Shown here: piece by piece, positions 28,665 to 38,466 of the stretch
How positions within the stretch are numbered: position 1 is the stretch's first letter
Layout: each line of letters begins with the position of its first letter
Program-made: the position numbers and the translations under genes
The notes under the pieces: generated by a model
What the model was told of the DNA's origin: nothing
Databases searched by the model: none
Seen by the model: the letters and a program-made list of their open reading frames with translations, nothing else
Assembly: GCA_938018005.1 (NCBI GenBank)
Contig: CALIJG010000020.1
Coordinates: 1 to 64,000 of the forward strand
Source: an uncultured Candidatus Saccharibacteria bacterium
GTDB lineage: Bacteria > Patescibacteriota > Saccharimonadia > Saccharimonadales > Saccharimonadaceae
Length of the DNA stretch: 64,000 bases
Direction of reading: 5' to 3'

Positions 28665-29212
28665 CAGCGCTGCTCCTTATCGAGTGTGGTCAGATGCTTC
28701 TCGATCAGCTGGCGGTCTTTCGACGCGTCAACAGTCTCAGCAGTTACTGCACGCGTTGCCTCGACGACCATGTCGACCATCTCACGGCGCAGTGCCCGCT
28801 TGGCCTCAGCCAACTCTGTCTGCGTCTGGGTGCGAGCCGACGCTAAGATGCGCTCGGCCTGCGTGTGGGCGTCGTCTTTGGCGTCGTTCACCATGCTAGC
28901 TGCCTCAGTCTTGGCAGCGGTCACAATTTCTTGTGACTCGTGGCGGGCTTTCTTGAGCATTGCAGCAGTGCGCTCCTCGGTCTCGTCAGCTGCCTTTTGC
29001 GCTTTCTCAGCTGCTTTGAGGCCATCGCGAATCTTCGCATCGCGCTGATCGAGCATGTCGAGCAGTGGTGGATAGACCCACTTCTTCAAGACCAAGAGCA
29101 GCACCACAAATGCCACCATTTGCAGGACAAACAGCTGCCAATCAAGACCAAGCGACGAGAATAAATCGCCACCACCCGCCTCTGTCGATGCAAAATAGTG
29201 CAGGGTATTCAC
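28664..29212 (-). CDS. atpF: ATP synthase Fo subunit b
   Basis: A 182-residue subunit with one membrane helix (about 27-48) after a short N-terminal tail, then a long charged helix rich in Ala, Glu, Lys and Arg (about 55-180), the peripheral stalk. A P-P-L-x-D-M-L segment follows the helix. It lies between atpE and atpH. Confidence 0.95.
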   Translation of the reverse strand: MNTLHYFASTEAGGGDLFSSLGLDWQLFVLQMVAFVVLLLVLKKWVYPPLLDMLDQRDAKIRDGLKAAEKAQKAADETEERTAAMLKKARHESQEIVTAAKTEAASMVNDAKDDAHTQAERILASARTQTQTELAEAKRALRREMVDMVVEATRAVTAETVDASKDRQLIEKHLTTLDKEQR

Positions 29213-29225
29213 GAGTGCGAACTCC

Positions 29226-29438
29226 TTACATCACCTTGCCGACGATCGCGGCCACAAAACCAATGATAGCCAAAGCATCGATAAACGAAATACCAAGGAT
29301 CATCATGGTGCGTAGGTCGTTAATCTTCTCTGGGTTGCGGCCCGCTGCCTTCATAGCGCTAGCACCGATCCAGCCACACCCAATCGCAGCGAACGCCCCT
29401 GGAATAGCATACGTCAGGGTAAATGCGATGTCTTTCAT
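29226..29438 (-). CDS. atpE: ATP synthase Fo subunit c
   Basis: A 70-residue hairpin with two membrane helices, the R-N-P-E polar loop at 34-37 and the ion-binding carboxylate Asp54 in F-I-D-A-L-A. It is Asp instead of the more common Glu. The residue after it is Ala, not Ser/Thr, and the first helix lacks the Gln of Na+-type rings, so a proton-driven ring is likely. AAGGAGAAATAATT precedes the ATG. Confidence 0.96.
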   Translation of the reverse strand: MKDIAFTLTYAIPGAFAAIGCGWIGASAMKAAGRNPEKINDLRTMMILGISFIDALAIIGFVAAIVGKVM

Positions 29439-29470
29439 AATTATTTCTCCTTATTTAGTTGTTACCAATG

Positions 29471-30301
29471 TTATTTTGCTCCTTCGGTCACGAGGTTCGC
29501 GTCTGAAGAAGTCGAAGTGCTTGAGTGCGTATCTTTTTCCTCATCACCGCCGTGATGCGCCAACCCGAGTGAAATAAACACGGTTGAAAGCATAAAGAAG
29601 ATATAGGCCTGAATGCCACCAACAAATAGTTCAAAGATATAGAATGGTTGCAACACCGCTGGCATTGCCGCCTGAGTGAGGTAAGCGATCATCGCGATCA
29701 AAATCTCACCCGCCAGCACATTACCAAACAGACGGAAGGACAGGCTCAGCAAGCGCGAGAACTCTGCCACAATCTCGAGAATCCCGACAAAGGACATGAT
29801 CGGATCGCGCAGTGGGTTAACAAAATACCGCTTGAGATTGCCCACAAAGCCGAGCTCGCGGGCTGCGTATACCTGTGCCATAACGATCGTAACGGCCGCG
29901 AGAGCGAAAGTCATGTTAAGATCGGCATTTTGGCCCCGGAATAGTGGTGTATGGCCAACCATCACTGGCCCGACAACTGGCAATAACCCGAGCCAATATT
30001 GCGCGGCGATAAAGAAAAACATTGTAATAACAAGGGGGGCAACACGCCGCGTCCATTTCTTGCTGGGGATGACCTGCCCAACGGTATTGTACAGCCCCTC
30101 AAAGCACCAGACAGTCAAGCGAGTTGCAAAGTTCGCCTTCTTCTTACCCAGCACCGCAGCACGCGTGCGGAACATGAGCCAAGCCAAGACGATGAGACCC
30201 AGCAGACCAACGAGATTGGCATTAGTAATTGGCCAGCCAGCGATCGAAAACACCTCGTCTGCCTTGACTGAGATGTGTGGCACTGCCGCAAAAAACATCA
30301 T
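29471..30301 (-). CDS. atpB: ATP synthase Fo subunit a
   Basis: A 276-residue membrane protein. The essential Arg lies in the S-L-S-F-R-L-F-G-N segment near 197-205, followed by a G-E-I-L-I helix. Five to six helices are visible, and the C-terminus is a charged, Ser/Thr-rich tail. Its ATG overlaps the stop of the preceding small gene (ATGA). Confidence 0.95.
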   Translation of the reverse strand: MMFFAAVPHISVKADEVFSIAGWPITNANLVGLLGLIVLAWLMFRTRAAVLGKKKANFATRLTVWCFEGLYNTVGQVIPSKKWTRRVAPLVITMFFFIAAQYWLGLLPVVGPVMVGHTPLFRGQNADLNMTFALAAVTIVMAQVYAARELGFVGNLKRYFVNPLRDPIMSFVGILEIVAEFSRLLSLSFRLFGNVLAGEILIAMIAYLTQAAMPAVLQPFYIFELFVGGIQAYIFFMLSTVFISLGLAHHGGDEEKDTHSSTSTSSDANLVTEGAK

Positions 30302-30543
30302 GTGCGATGACCTCCCTTAATTTGGTGCGTAATGAGCCCAGCTGCAAGGATAATGCCGACCACGAGGCCAGCAAACATCAGCCACGGCTTGGTTGCAAAC
30401 TGCCGGTCTGCCCAGACTCCGAGCAAAAACAACCCAACAGTTGGCACCGCCATTCGCCAGGTTGTCCCAAGTAGGGTACGCCACAGCACACTAACCACTT
30501 GGCTACCGTGCGAGCGGGCATTCTCACGAGACTCCGTACTCAT
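30298..30543 (-). CDS. atpI: AtpI-like small membrane protein, first gene of the atp operon
   Basis: An 81-residue protein with two hydrophobic helices (about 26-45 and 51-72) separated by a short basic/aromatic loop, in the position of the AtpI/AtpQ accessory protein that helps c-ring assembly. Sequence similarity is only of the general type. TACAAT (minus strand, 30552-30557) ends 8 nt before the ATG, so the operon mRNA seems leaderless at its 5' end, whereas downstream genes have Shine-Dalgarno sites or stop-start overlaps. Confidence 0.7.
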   Translation of the reverse strand: MSTESRENARSHGSQVVSVLWRTLLGTTWRMAVPTVGLFLLGVWADRQFATKPWLMFAGLVVGIILAAGLITHQIKGGHRT

Positions 30544-30686
30544 ATGGCCTTATTGTACCAGGAGGCTCAGCAGACGTAAAGAGGGAAGCGGCAGTCGGGT
30601 ATTACATTAACTTTTATAACCATTCCTCAAGAAGCGTGCGTGTGAAGCAACTGGCGTCGCATTGCAAAGCCGCGTATACTAGAGCT

Positions 30687-30893
30687 ATGCCACGCCGCAA
30701 CAAAACGCCCAAGCACCAGCCCTACCGCCCACCGCGCAGCGAAGCAGCTAAGAAGCGCTACCCGAGCCGTGCAGCTGCCTTGCGCGCCATCACCGAGCTC
30801 CGCAAATACCAGCTGGATGTGCAGTTACGCGCGTATCAATCGCCGCACGATGGTGGCTGGTATCTGACAAGCCAGTATACCACAGAGGATTAG
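30687..30893 (+). CDS. small basic hypothetical protein
   Basis: A 68-residue protein with a basic, Pro-rich N-terminus (R-R-N-K near 3-6), a helical middle (about 22-45) and a Y/W-containing end. TATACT at 30675-30680 ends 6 nt before the ATG, which argues for this start over an upstream frame to 30636 and for a leaderless mRNA. It may bind nucleic acid; this is only from composition. Confidence 0.6.
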   Translation: MPRRNKTPKHQPYRPPRSEAAKKRYPSRAAALRAITELRKYQLDVQLRAYQSPHDGGWYLTSQYTTED

Positions 30894-31012
30894 CCTCCCT
30901 CCCCACACTCATAGAGCTAATGCTGAGAAAAAAGCTGTGCACCGTACACTCAGCACGCTTGCCAACTCCATCACCGTCCATGCTATACTAGCAAGAGCGA
31001 AAGGGGATAAGT

Positions 31013-31282
31013 ATGAATACAACACCATCAGTCATAGTATATAGCGCAGAGTGGTGCGCCTATTGCAAAACAGAGAAGCAATATCTCGACAAGCTGGGCG
31101 TGAGTTATACCGTGAAGGACATCGAGAAAACACCTGGCGCTCAGGATGAGCTCGCTGCCAAAACTGGCGGCAAAGCCCAGGGCATTCCAGTTACAGATAT
31201 TGCTGGCGAAATCGTCTACGGCTTCGACCGGGCTCGGATTGATGAGCTCCTTGCAGCAAAGGGATTATTGCCAGAAGCATAG
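31013..31282 (+). CDS. glutaredoxin-like protein
   Basis: An 89-residue thioredoxin-fold protein with the redox motif C15-A-Y-C18 after W14, a cis-Pro segment G-I-P-V near 59-62 and a G-E-I-V-Y-G-F-D end typical of glutaredoxin/NrdH proteins. It reduces disulphides, probably with glutathione-independent electron donors in such a reduced genome. An AAAGGGGA ribosome site precedes the ATG and TATACT lies further upstream. Confidence 0.9.
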   Translation: MNTTPSVIVYSAEWCAYCKTEKQYLDKLGVSYTVKDIEKTPGAQDELAAKTGGKAQGIPVTDIAGEIVYGFDRARIDELLAAKGLLPEA

Positions 31283-31302
31283 CTTGGCTATGTATCACAG
31301 TC

Positions 31303-31335
31303 AACTCACTGCTTGGGAAGGGCAGTGAGTTTTGA
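31303..31335 (+). terminator. terminator after the glutaredoxin gene
   Basis: AACTCACTGC (31303-31312) pairs with GCAGTGAGTT (31322-31331), followed by a short T-run. Confidence 0.7.
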
Positions 31336-31600
31336 TATTACTGCTCTTTTATACACGAAGAGAGCGAAGCTGCATACGTAGTATATATAATGTTGTTCAG
31401 ACCTTTTTTATTTGACTCAATAGAGTACGATTTTGCAATTACATATATTGCTGATTTATTATTTATAACAGAGGTAATATATTGATTACGAGGTATAGAT
31501 AATACTCATTTAGTGTTAGAGTTTCTAATCTATATTGACTAGCTATAGGACTCTTCATTCAGATCACTATTTTGCACACTGTAAGCATCTTGCGCTGCCA
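31336..31600. other. AT-rich intergenic stretch
   Basis: No gene, hairpin or promoter that I can support between the glutaredoxin terminator and the convergent surface-protein gene. Confidence 0.5.
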
Positions 31601-33865
31601 CTAGTAGAACTTCACGTGGCGCTGGGCATTTGTGTTTTTGTTGGCACGGGGTGTTGGGTTGGTGGTGGTTGTATCATCGCCGAGCTGGCCGTTGGAGTTG
31701 TTGCCTACCGTAAAGACTTTGCGGTTGTTAGTATAAACCACCGTTGTGCCATAACCCGAGCGCACATACGATGCTAAGTTGCCCTGCGTGCCAAGGACGA
31801 GCATTTGCTGCGGAGTGGGGTAGATGCCATTGGTGCCACCACCGACATGTCCAAGGCCTAGCTGGCCAGTTATATTGCTCCCCGCACCAAAGACGCGACC
31901 ATCGCTGGTGACGACGAAAACATTCGCATTTTTAGGGTCAATACCGTTAGAGGTCGTCCAGGACGAAACAGCCTTGACGCCAGGAGGGAGGATGAATTTA
32001 ACTGGGGTTGGATTATATACCTGACGCTTGTGGGCATCAAGATTGGATGTATCGACATAGACGCCATTGCCCAGCGCACCGTTATTGAGGCCAAAGGTCT
32101 TAACCTCGCCGTTAGCATAGACCATGGTGGTAAAGTACTGGTCGGTCGTGATGTCTATTACTCCAGATGGTGCAATACGCTCGAGTGTTGGGTTGTATGG
32201 CAAGAATGTTCTGTCTGTGTAGTACTCGCACGAAGTCATCTTTGTTTCGCCACCGGTTGCTCCATTAGCCTCAGCGATACACAGGCCTCGGCCGCCAATG
32301 TCGGTGCTATTGCTAAGATAGATGTGATTCCACGAACTCGCTGGGTAGCGAAAGTCAAAGCGTTTGCCATTAGACCACCAAGCACACCACCGCATACGCG
32401 TCTCTTCATTATTATGGCCGGTTGCTTCGACGCAGCGGTTTTGGCCTCCACCTGGGTTTGACTCGACTTGCAGGGCGTTATTCGTCCGGTCGAAGTGCCA
32501 CTTTTGGTTTGCAGCAGCACCCGAGCACTTTTCTGTCCTGAGGTTTGCCCCCACCGCCGCCAAGCAACGGTCTGACACCCCCGCACGCAGCCGGAAGGTC
32601 GGCACACCAGCTTGGCCATAGTTTGTCTTGCCAGCTGAGTAGACTGCCCCTGCACTATCGCGAATATAGACCGTATCGCCGTCAAAGGCGAGCTGCACCG
32701 CCTTGGTCTTGCCAGGCTTGCCAAAGTCACCCAGGCGAACGGGTGCTCGCCGCTCATTGATATCGCCCTGAGCGAGCTGGCCAAAATCATTATTGCCCCA
32801 GCCATAAACCGCACCACTCTCACCAATCGCATAGGCTGTCTTGCTGTCGACCGCCCAGGAGTGAGCATCGGCCCGGATCTTCTCAGGGAAGGGCATTTTG
32901 GTTGGCGTCTTTATTGTCGGAGCGGTCGAGTTAATGCCAGCAACGCCTTTGTCGTTGGAGCCAGCTACATAGACGTTCCCCTGAGATGTTACGACAAAGG
33001 TGACAATCCCCAGCGGCGAAACAAAGGTCGCAACATTGTCATTGCCAGGCAGTACAAACTGGACGGGGTTTGTTACCCATGCAATAATTTGGCTCGGGTT
33101 GCCAATCTGCCCAAAGTTATGCAGCCCCGCACCCCACACCTCGCCATTCTCCGTGAGGGCAAACAGGTTACGGCCATGAGAGAGAAAGTTGGTGTAGGTG
33201 CGCACGACGCGCTTGTTAGCAGGAATATTAAATTGCTTGAGCGTGAGTGTATCAGTAGTTGAGCCAACACCGAGCTGGCCAAAACCATTAAACCCTGCCG
33301 AGCGAGGCCGCCCAAACTCATCGATGACGGTAAAAAATGCTCCGTTAAATGTAAATCCACCACCAGCCGCATAGCCAAACGAGACACTATCGAGCAATGT
33401 ACTCAGGCCCGCCTGGCCTGCCAGGCGATACTCATAGCTCTTCCACGCTGCGCCATCCGTCGTGCGGATAAGCTCCGTCCGGCCCACCGCCGTAATACGC
33501 TGAATACTCCCTTCGCGGCGCTCTGGCTCACCCACTTCAAAGGTCGTGCGCACATTGCCATCTTGTTGAATATACTGGGTGCGCCCAGCTACTACTGCGC
33601 CTTTGCAATCGGTGTTGGGTCGCAACTTCGCGCTATTAGACCACTGAGCAAGGTCGTTATTAAGCTCAAGGCATTTACTGGCAAGCACAACGCCACTTTC
33701 TGCCGCCTCACGAGCTAAGCGCCGGTAGTGCTGAGCGTAGAGCCCCTCGCGAATCGCCGTCGATGCAGACGCCGCCACGAGGAGTAGCATCATTGCCACC
33801 ACCGATGCCACGATCACTGTTGGCAGAGCAAACCCCGCGCTTGATCTATTTTTGTTCACTAGCAT
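31601..33865 (-). CDS. pilin-like surface protein with RCC1 repeats and a ricin-type lectin domain
   Basis: A 754-residue protein. The N-terminus has a short basic leader, then G-F-A-L-P-T followed by a ~20-residue hydrophobic helix (about 12-33): the prepilin/pseudopilin layout, though the usual Glu at +5 is missing. Repeats with the RCC1 pattern (V-x-x-x-G-x-x-x-x-x-G, then N-x-x-G-Q-L-G) occur at about 165-420 and 560-740. An R-type (ricin B) lectin domain with Q-K-W and C-x-x-A motifs lies in between (about 425-545). It probably forms a propeller exposed on the surface, or a minor pilin tip for binding glycans. The start at 33865 is favoured over 33901 because TATTGT (minus strand, 33873-33878) lies 7 nt upstream. 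Confidence 0.8.
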   Translation of the reverse strand: MLVNKNRSSAGFALPTVIVASVVAMMLLLVAASASTAIREGLYAQHYRRLAREAAESGVVLASKCLELNNDLAQWSNSAKLRPNTDCKGAVVAGRTQYIQQDGNVRTTFEVGEPERREGSIQRITAVGRTELIRTTDGAAWKSYEYRLAGQAGLSTLLDSVSFGYAAGGGFTFNGAFFTVIDEFGRPRSAGFNGFGQLGVGSTTDTLTLKQFNIPANKRVVRTYTNFLSHGRNLFALTENGEVWGAGLHNFGQIGNPSQIIAWVTNPVQFVLPGNDNVATFVSPLGIVTFVVTSQGNVYVAGSNDKGVAGINSTAPTIKTPTKMPFPEKIRADAHSWAVDSKTAYAIGESGAVYGWGNNDFGQLAQGDINERRAPVRLGDFGKPGKTKAVQLAFDGDTVYIRDSAGAVYSAGKTNYGQAGVPTFRLRAGVSDRCLAAVGANLRTEKCSGAAANQKWHFDRTNNALQVESNPGGGQNRCVEATGHNNEETRMRWCAWWSNGKRFDFRYPASSWNHIYLSNSTDIGGRGLCIAEANGATGGETKMTSCEYYTDRTFLPYNPTLERIAPSGVIDITTDQYFTTMVYANGEVKTFGLNNGALGNGVYVDTSNLDAHKRQVYNPTPVKFILPPGVKAVSSWTTSNGIDPKNANVFVVTSDGRVFGAGSNITGQLGLGHVGGGTNGIYPTPQQMLVLGTQGNLASYVRSGYGTTVVYTNNRKVFTVGNNSNGQLGDDTTTTNPTPRANKNTNAQRHVKFY

Positions 33866-34130
33866 TGCTTCTACAATAGCGTAGATTGCAACCGTAAGCA
33901 ATATGCTGGTATGAAATTGTGTATATAATCAATCACTACAACTGATTTTCGTGCTCCACCCGAGTGCAGTAGTAAATAGAGAGCAGAGAAGTGGAGACTT
34001 GTTGTAATGCTCACGTTCACCACTACGAGAGGTGAGTCTACCAAGCATGTGAGCTCTCATGATACTGAAAGATATGTACTTGAGAGAAGGGGCGTGGTGA
34101 AAGCGATTGATATTTTTCGGCAAGATTCTC

Positions 34131-35798
34131 TTACTGCGCCCCGATCTGCACCACCTCACCACCCAACTTTTGTCGAAAGTAGTTGTCGTGGCTGACGTAG
34201 AGGATAGCGCCAGTATAGCGCTCTAGTGCCGCCTCGAGCTCTTCGATACTGGGCAAGTCGAGGTGGTTAGTAGGTTCATCGAGGATGAGCAGCTGCGGCT
34301 CATTAGCTAGCATGCTAATAATCTGGAAACGCGCTTTCTGCCCACCACTGAGGCGAGCAAGCGGCACATCGCTATCCGTCTCAGCAAAGAGGTAGTCGCT
34401 CATCAATTGGCGGAGCTTGGTCTGGCCAATTGGCAATCCACGGTCGAGGTGCATCTGCTCAATCGCTTGAGCCAGTGTGAGGTTAAGATATGTCGGGGCA
34501 ATCTCTTGCTCATACACGCCAATTCGAATATGGCTATCGAGCTGCAGCGAGCCACTATAGACAATAGGCGTATCGCTACCTCTGTCTTGCACCAGATTTT
34601 GCGCGGCGAGTAGTTCTCGAATAAGTGTCGTCTTGCCCGCGCCATTGCGGCCACGCAGCTCCACAGCTTCACCCTCACGTAGATCGATATTCACCCCCTC
34701 AAACAAGATCCGTTCGCCATAGCCCAGCGCCAAATCTCGCACCGCTACTAGCGTGCGCTGGCTTCGCATTGCACCATCGCGCATACTGAGGCGAATCGTT
34801 CGCGCCTTAAACTTCTGGTAGCGATCAGCCATCTTATACTCCAGTTGTGCCACGTTGTCGCGATCAATCCAAAACGTTGGCTTCTCAATCTGCTCAAGCT
34901 CCTCAAGCTCGGCCATAGCCTGCTGCTCACGCTGCTTAAACTGTTTGATAGTACCAGGGTCACGCGCTCGCTCCTTCATCCGGCGGAATTGCACTACCTT
35001 ATCCTTCACATTAGCAATCCGCCGCTCGACCTGTTCATACTCATGCATCGCGTTGCCTGTCGCCGAGGCATTTTGACGGAGATAGGCATCGTAGTTGCCT
35101 CGGTAGCTGAGGGCTGTGCCATCTTTTATCTCAACGATCCGATCCATCTCTGCGAGCACATCTCGGTCGTGGGTAATGACGAGCATCGCTTGCTTCGCGC
35201 CCTTGAGCCAGTCGATAAACTGCTTCTTAGCGACATAATCCATATGGTTCGTTGGCTCATCGATCAGTGCAAGGTCGGCCTGGGCGTGCATAATCTTCAC
35301 CACCTCCACTAGGCGCTTCTGCCCACCACTCAGGCTCGCCAGATGTCGCTCACCATAGCCTGCCATTTGGAAGTTCTTTAGCTCCTCCGCCACTAGCTCC
35401 TCGATCTGGTAGAAGCCCTTTTGGCCAAAGCGCTCCAGCGCCGCGGTGTATGCCTCGATTTTGTCCATGTCGTCGCCCATCGTCTCGGGGTAGATAGTGA
35501 TAATATGGCGCAGGCGGGCATATTCCGGCAGACCACGCAAGATATATTCGAGTACTGTGATATCGCCGCTGTCGTGGTGCTCTTGGGCCGTCGCTACTAC
35601 CACACTGCCACGCTTGAAAATAATCGAGCCACTATAGTCATCATCTACCCCTGTTAGCATACCAAACAGTGTCGACTTGCCCACGCCATTGCGCCCCACC
35701 AGGCCTACCTTCTCGCCATCATTCACACTAAACTTTACATCCGTCATCAGCATCTTCGCCCCAAACGACTTCTCGGTAATGGCAATATCGGCAATCAT
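34131..35798 (-). CDS. ABC-F family ribosome-associated ATPase
   Basis: A 555-residue protein with two ABC cassettes and no membrane segment: first Walker A GRNGVGKST near 37-45 and signature LSGGQKRLV, second Walker A GRNGAGKT near 360, signature LSGGQKARF and ILDEPTNHLD. The two are joined by a charged helical linker (P-site tRNA interaction motif region, about 245-300). ABC-F proteins act on the ribosome: translation factors such as EttA/Uup or drug-protection proteins such as Msr/Vga. This one cannot be assigned to a subgroup. The start is at 35798 (TATAAT minus strand, 35806-35811, gap 7 nt), not at the upstream frame limit 36047. Confidence 0.92.
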   Translation of the reverse strand: MIADIAITEKSFGAKMLMTDVKFSVNDGEKVGLVGRNGVGKSTLFGMLTGVDDDYSGSIIFKRGSVVVATAQEHHDSGDITVLEYILRGLPEYARLRHIITIYPETMGDDMDKIEAYTAALERFGQKGFYQIEELVAEELKNFQMAGYGERHLASLSGGQKRLVEVVKIMHAQADLALIDEPTNHMDYVAKKQFIDWLKGAKQAMLVITHDRDVLAEMDRIVEIKDGTALSYRGNYDAYLRQNASATGNAMHEYEQVERRIANVKDKVVQFRRMKERARDPGTIKQFKQREQQAMAELEELEQIEKPTFWIDRDNVAQLEYKMADRYQKFKARTIRLSMRDGAMRSQRTLVAVRDLALGYGERILFEGVNIDLREGEAVELRGRNGAGKTTLIRELLAAQNLVQDRGSDTPIVYSGSLQLDSHIRIGVYEQEIAPTYLNLTLAQAIEQMHLDRGLPIGQTKLRQLMSDYLFAETDSDVPLARLSGGQKARFQIISMLANEPQLLILDEPTNHLDLPSIEELEAALERYTGAILYVSHDNYFRQKLGGEVVQIGAQ

Positions 35799-35960
35799 AG
35801 GGGATATTATAGCATGGCGAGTTATATCCTTTGCGGGCAGGGGAGTAAGTTGAGCACTCCGCATTATTATTCTGTTATTTTTACGACACTCTTTCCATAC
35901 ATTTAGCGGTATAATGGTCTGCAGACACGCTAGAAAATAACAGAAAGGATTGTTTATATT

Positions 35961-36353
35961 ATGAAGGGCAAGCAACTCGCTTTTGTTAAAAGTGATGGCA
36001 TTACGCTCGCAGATTGCGACAATGTTGTCACATCCTACGGTTTGCAAACAGCACTCTTTCCGCGCAATATCCCCTCACGCGAGATAGCGCGGCATTCGCC
36101 AGATGAGCTGCAATCTATGGCAACGAACGAAATGCTTGAGGCCAATATTCATTTTACGCAAGAAGAGCAAGCGATACTATCCAAATTCATTGATCCGATT
36201 GCTGATGTTGATAAACTTATGGCAAGCGAACTTGCTCAAGAATGCTTGCTTATCAAAGGGAGGAACGGGACACTGAGTGACATGATTCAGTTCATCGAGG
36301 CAAGTCTTACAGCAGATAGCAAAGCCGACGCTAATATCTCCACAACAGAGTAG
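35961..36353 (+). CDS. hypothetical soluble protein
   Basis: A 130-residue acidic protein with no recognised motif. AGAAAGGAT is 10-18 nt before the ATG and TATAAT is further upstream (about 35911-35916), giving a normal leader. Confidence 0.6.
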   Translation: MKGKQLAFVKSDGITLADCDNVVTSYGLQTALFPRNIPSREIARHSPDELQSMATNEMLEANIHFTQEEQAILSKFIDPIADVDKLMASELAQECLLIKGRNGTLSDMIQFIEASLTADSKADANISTTE

Positions 36354-36442
36354 CTAACAAACCTCTCACATATACGAGTGACTGCGACAAGAAACTTCAG
36401 AGGCTACAATATCCATCGCATCTGCTACAATAGAAGAGACAT

Positions 36443-36919
36443 ATGAGCAAATCCCATTCTACCAAGCTGCCAGTACCAGCTATTGTCAATCGCCGCGCGC
36501 GGTTTGATTATGAACTGAGCGATGACATAGTGGTTGGTATGAACCTGACCGGCCTAGAGGTGCGCGCCGCCCGCGAAGGTCACGTGCAGCTCAAGGGGGC
36601 ATATGTGACGATTCGCAATAGCGAGCTGTGGCTTAATAACGCCAGCTTCTCGCTGCGTCACAACGAGCAGGGCCAACCAAATGCTCGAACAGTCAGCACC
36701 AGCGCACGTAAGCTTCTGGCGAAGCGACGCCAGATCGAACAACTCGCTGCTCGCAAGAAGGACGGTTATACCATCGTCCCCACGAAGCTCCTTACCAGCG
36801 GTCGCTACATTAAGCTCGTCATTGCCCTCGGTAAGGGCAAGAAACGCTACGACAAGCGCGAAACCATCAAACGCCGCGATGTGGAGCGAGAGCAGCGACG
36901 GGCAGTGCGGTATATATAG
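36443..36919 (+). CDS. smpB: SsrA-binding protein
   Basis: A 158-residue protein with the SmpB beta-barrel: N-x-R-A-R-F-D-Y-E near 16-24, the G-x-x-L-x-G-L-E-V-R-A-x-R-E-G block near 34-52, and a basic C-terminal tail with K-x-x-Y-D-K-R-E-T-I-K-x-R near 135-147. It binds tmRNA and brings it to stalled ribosomes. No tmRNA gene is recognisable in this window. TACAAT at 36426-36431 lies 11 nt before the ATG. Confidence 0.97.
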   Translation: MSKSHSTKLPVPAIVNRRARFDYELSDDIVVGMNLTGLEVRAAREGHVQLKGAYVTIRNSELWLNNASFSLRHNEQGQPNARTVSTSARKLLAKRRQIEQLAARKKDGYTIVPTKLLTSGRYIKLVIALGKGKKRYDKRETIKRRDVEREQRRAVRYI

Positions 36920-37029
36920 GCCACAAAACAAAGAAACATCAAGCCAACGCGATCCCCGCCGAATCGTAAGCATAAGGCTATACAGCAGCTCTGTCATTTT
37001 TGACGTGTTACAGCAGGCTTATCAAGGCT

Positions 37030-38409
37030 CTATTCCTGGTCATTACTACGACCTAGCGCCGTTCGCGCACGGTGCAATACAGACGAAAGCAGCCCAAAAC
37101 GGTCTTCACTTGGCAGCTGAGCGGCAACGTTATGTTTGCTAATGACAGATTCATACAACCGAATAAGTTTACGTACCTGATTTCGCTCTGTAAAGCGTAG
37201 TGCGAGTTGTTTACTACGCCTACCAAATTGCTGGCGCTGCTCTGTATTGCAGAGTAATCTCAAAACCTGAGCTGCCATATCCGCTGGATCATTATTAGCA
37301 AAATAACCATTCTCGCCATCGCGCATCACTTCTGACAGCTCTCTATCAACGAGGATAAGTGGCTTACTTGCGTGAGCTGCCTCATGAATTGCCCAACCTT
37401 GCGTATCCTTGAGCGATGGAAAAGCAAAAACATCGAGCGACGCATATGCAACACCAAGCTCTTCGCGTGGGATCGACCCAGTAAAGATGATTCGGTCAGG
37501 GTAGCAAGACTGCGCCGCCATCTCTTCAAGTGTTTGGCGGTAATCGAAGTCACCCACAAAAATTAGCTTAGCATGCGGCCTTTCACGACCAATCACATCA
37601 AAAGCTTCTATAAGAAGTGGAAGATTCTTCTCCTCACCAAGACGGCCAACATAGCCCACTACTTCATCATCACTCTCGATACCCCAACGTTGACGAAATG
37701 CTTGTATCTGTGCTTTTGTTGGTCTTGGAATTGCATCAACGCCATTTGGCATAAGTGTCACATCATAGAAGTATATTTCATCTTGCCAACTCTCTAGCTG
37801 TACTTTGCTCTTACGACTAAGGGCAATCACTGCATCAGCACGGCTATATATCATTGTAAGAGCCCGCTTGATGATATCCTGACTCCACTTAACTCGCCCA
37901 AGACGTGGACGCTGTAACTTAACTATTTCAATAATATCTCGCCACTGCAATTTAACACTGAGCGGAAAAACAATGTTAACTAGTGCCAATATACCCGGCA
38001 GTACATTTGGATAATCCTCTACAAACTCGTACAGATCAGTGCAGTGCTGCACAATAAAAGGAATATCATACTTACTTGCCGCATTTACACCAAGCGTCCC
38101 GACCTGAGCTGGAGTAAATATATGAATAATATCTAGGTCAAGATCTTGGATCTTACGCAAAATCGTTGGTGGAAAAAATAGAGCATAATCGGATGTGTCA
38201 AAAAAACCATTCTTGACACTTGGTATCCAGATGATATGATCATCCTCGCTTGTACGCTCTCGAATTACACTTGCGCTGATTGTCCGCGCTGGGCAAAAGA
38301 CATAGACAGTATGACCCTCAGCCTCGAGATGATGTTTAAGACTATCAACGACGTACGTAATGCCATTGATAGTCGGGTGGTAAGTGTCAGTAAAAAAGCC
38401 GATACGCAT
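37030..38409 (-). CDS. GT4-family glycosyltransferase
   Basis: A 459-residue GT-B enzyme. The N-terminal Rossmann domain starts with F-F-T-D-T-Y-H-P-x-x-N-G; the C-terminal domain has V-G-R-L-G-E-E-K-N-L, the E-x-x-x-x-x-x-E active-site region (P-S-L-K-D-T-Q-G-W-A-I-H-E-A) and a tail. It resembles 1,2-diacylglycerol glucosyltransferases and mannosyltransferases. A second GT4 gene lies just downstream on the same strand of synthesis of envelope glycans or glycolipids. Confidence 0.93.
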   Translation of the reverse strand: MRIGFFTDTYHPTINGITYVVDSLKHHLEAEGHTVYVFCPARTISASVIRERTSEDDHIIWIPSVKNGFFDTSDYALFFPPTILRKIQDLDLDIIHIFTPAQVGTLGVNAASKYDIPFIVQHCTDLYEFVEDYPNVLPGILALVNIVFPLSVKLQWRDIIEIVKLQRPRLGRVKWSQDIIKRALTMIYSRADAVIALSRKSKVQLESWQDEIYFYDVTLMPNGVDAIPRPTKAQIQAFRQRWGIESDDEVVGYVGRLGEEKNLPLLIEAFDVIGRERPHAKLIFVGDFDYRQTLEEMAAQSCYPDRIIFTGSIPREELGVAYASLDVFAFPSLKDTQGWAIHEAAHASKPLILVDRELSEVMRDGENGYFANNDPADMAAQVLRLLCNTEQRQQFGRRSKQLALRFTERNQVRKLIRLYESVISKHNVAAQLPSEDRFGLLSSVLHRARTALGRSNDQE

Positions 38410-38466
38410 AAATTAACTAGCTTATATTTTAGCATGTAACAGAGCAAGAGACAATAAAGATAGCTC

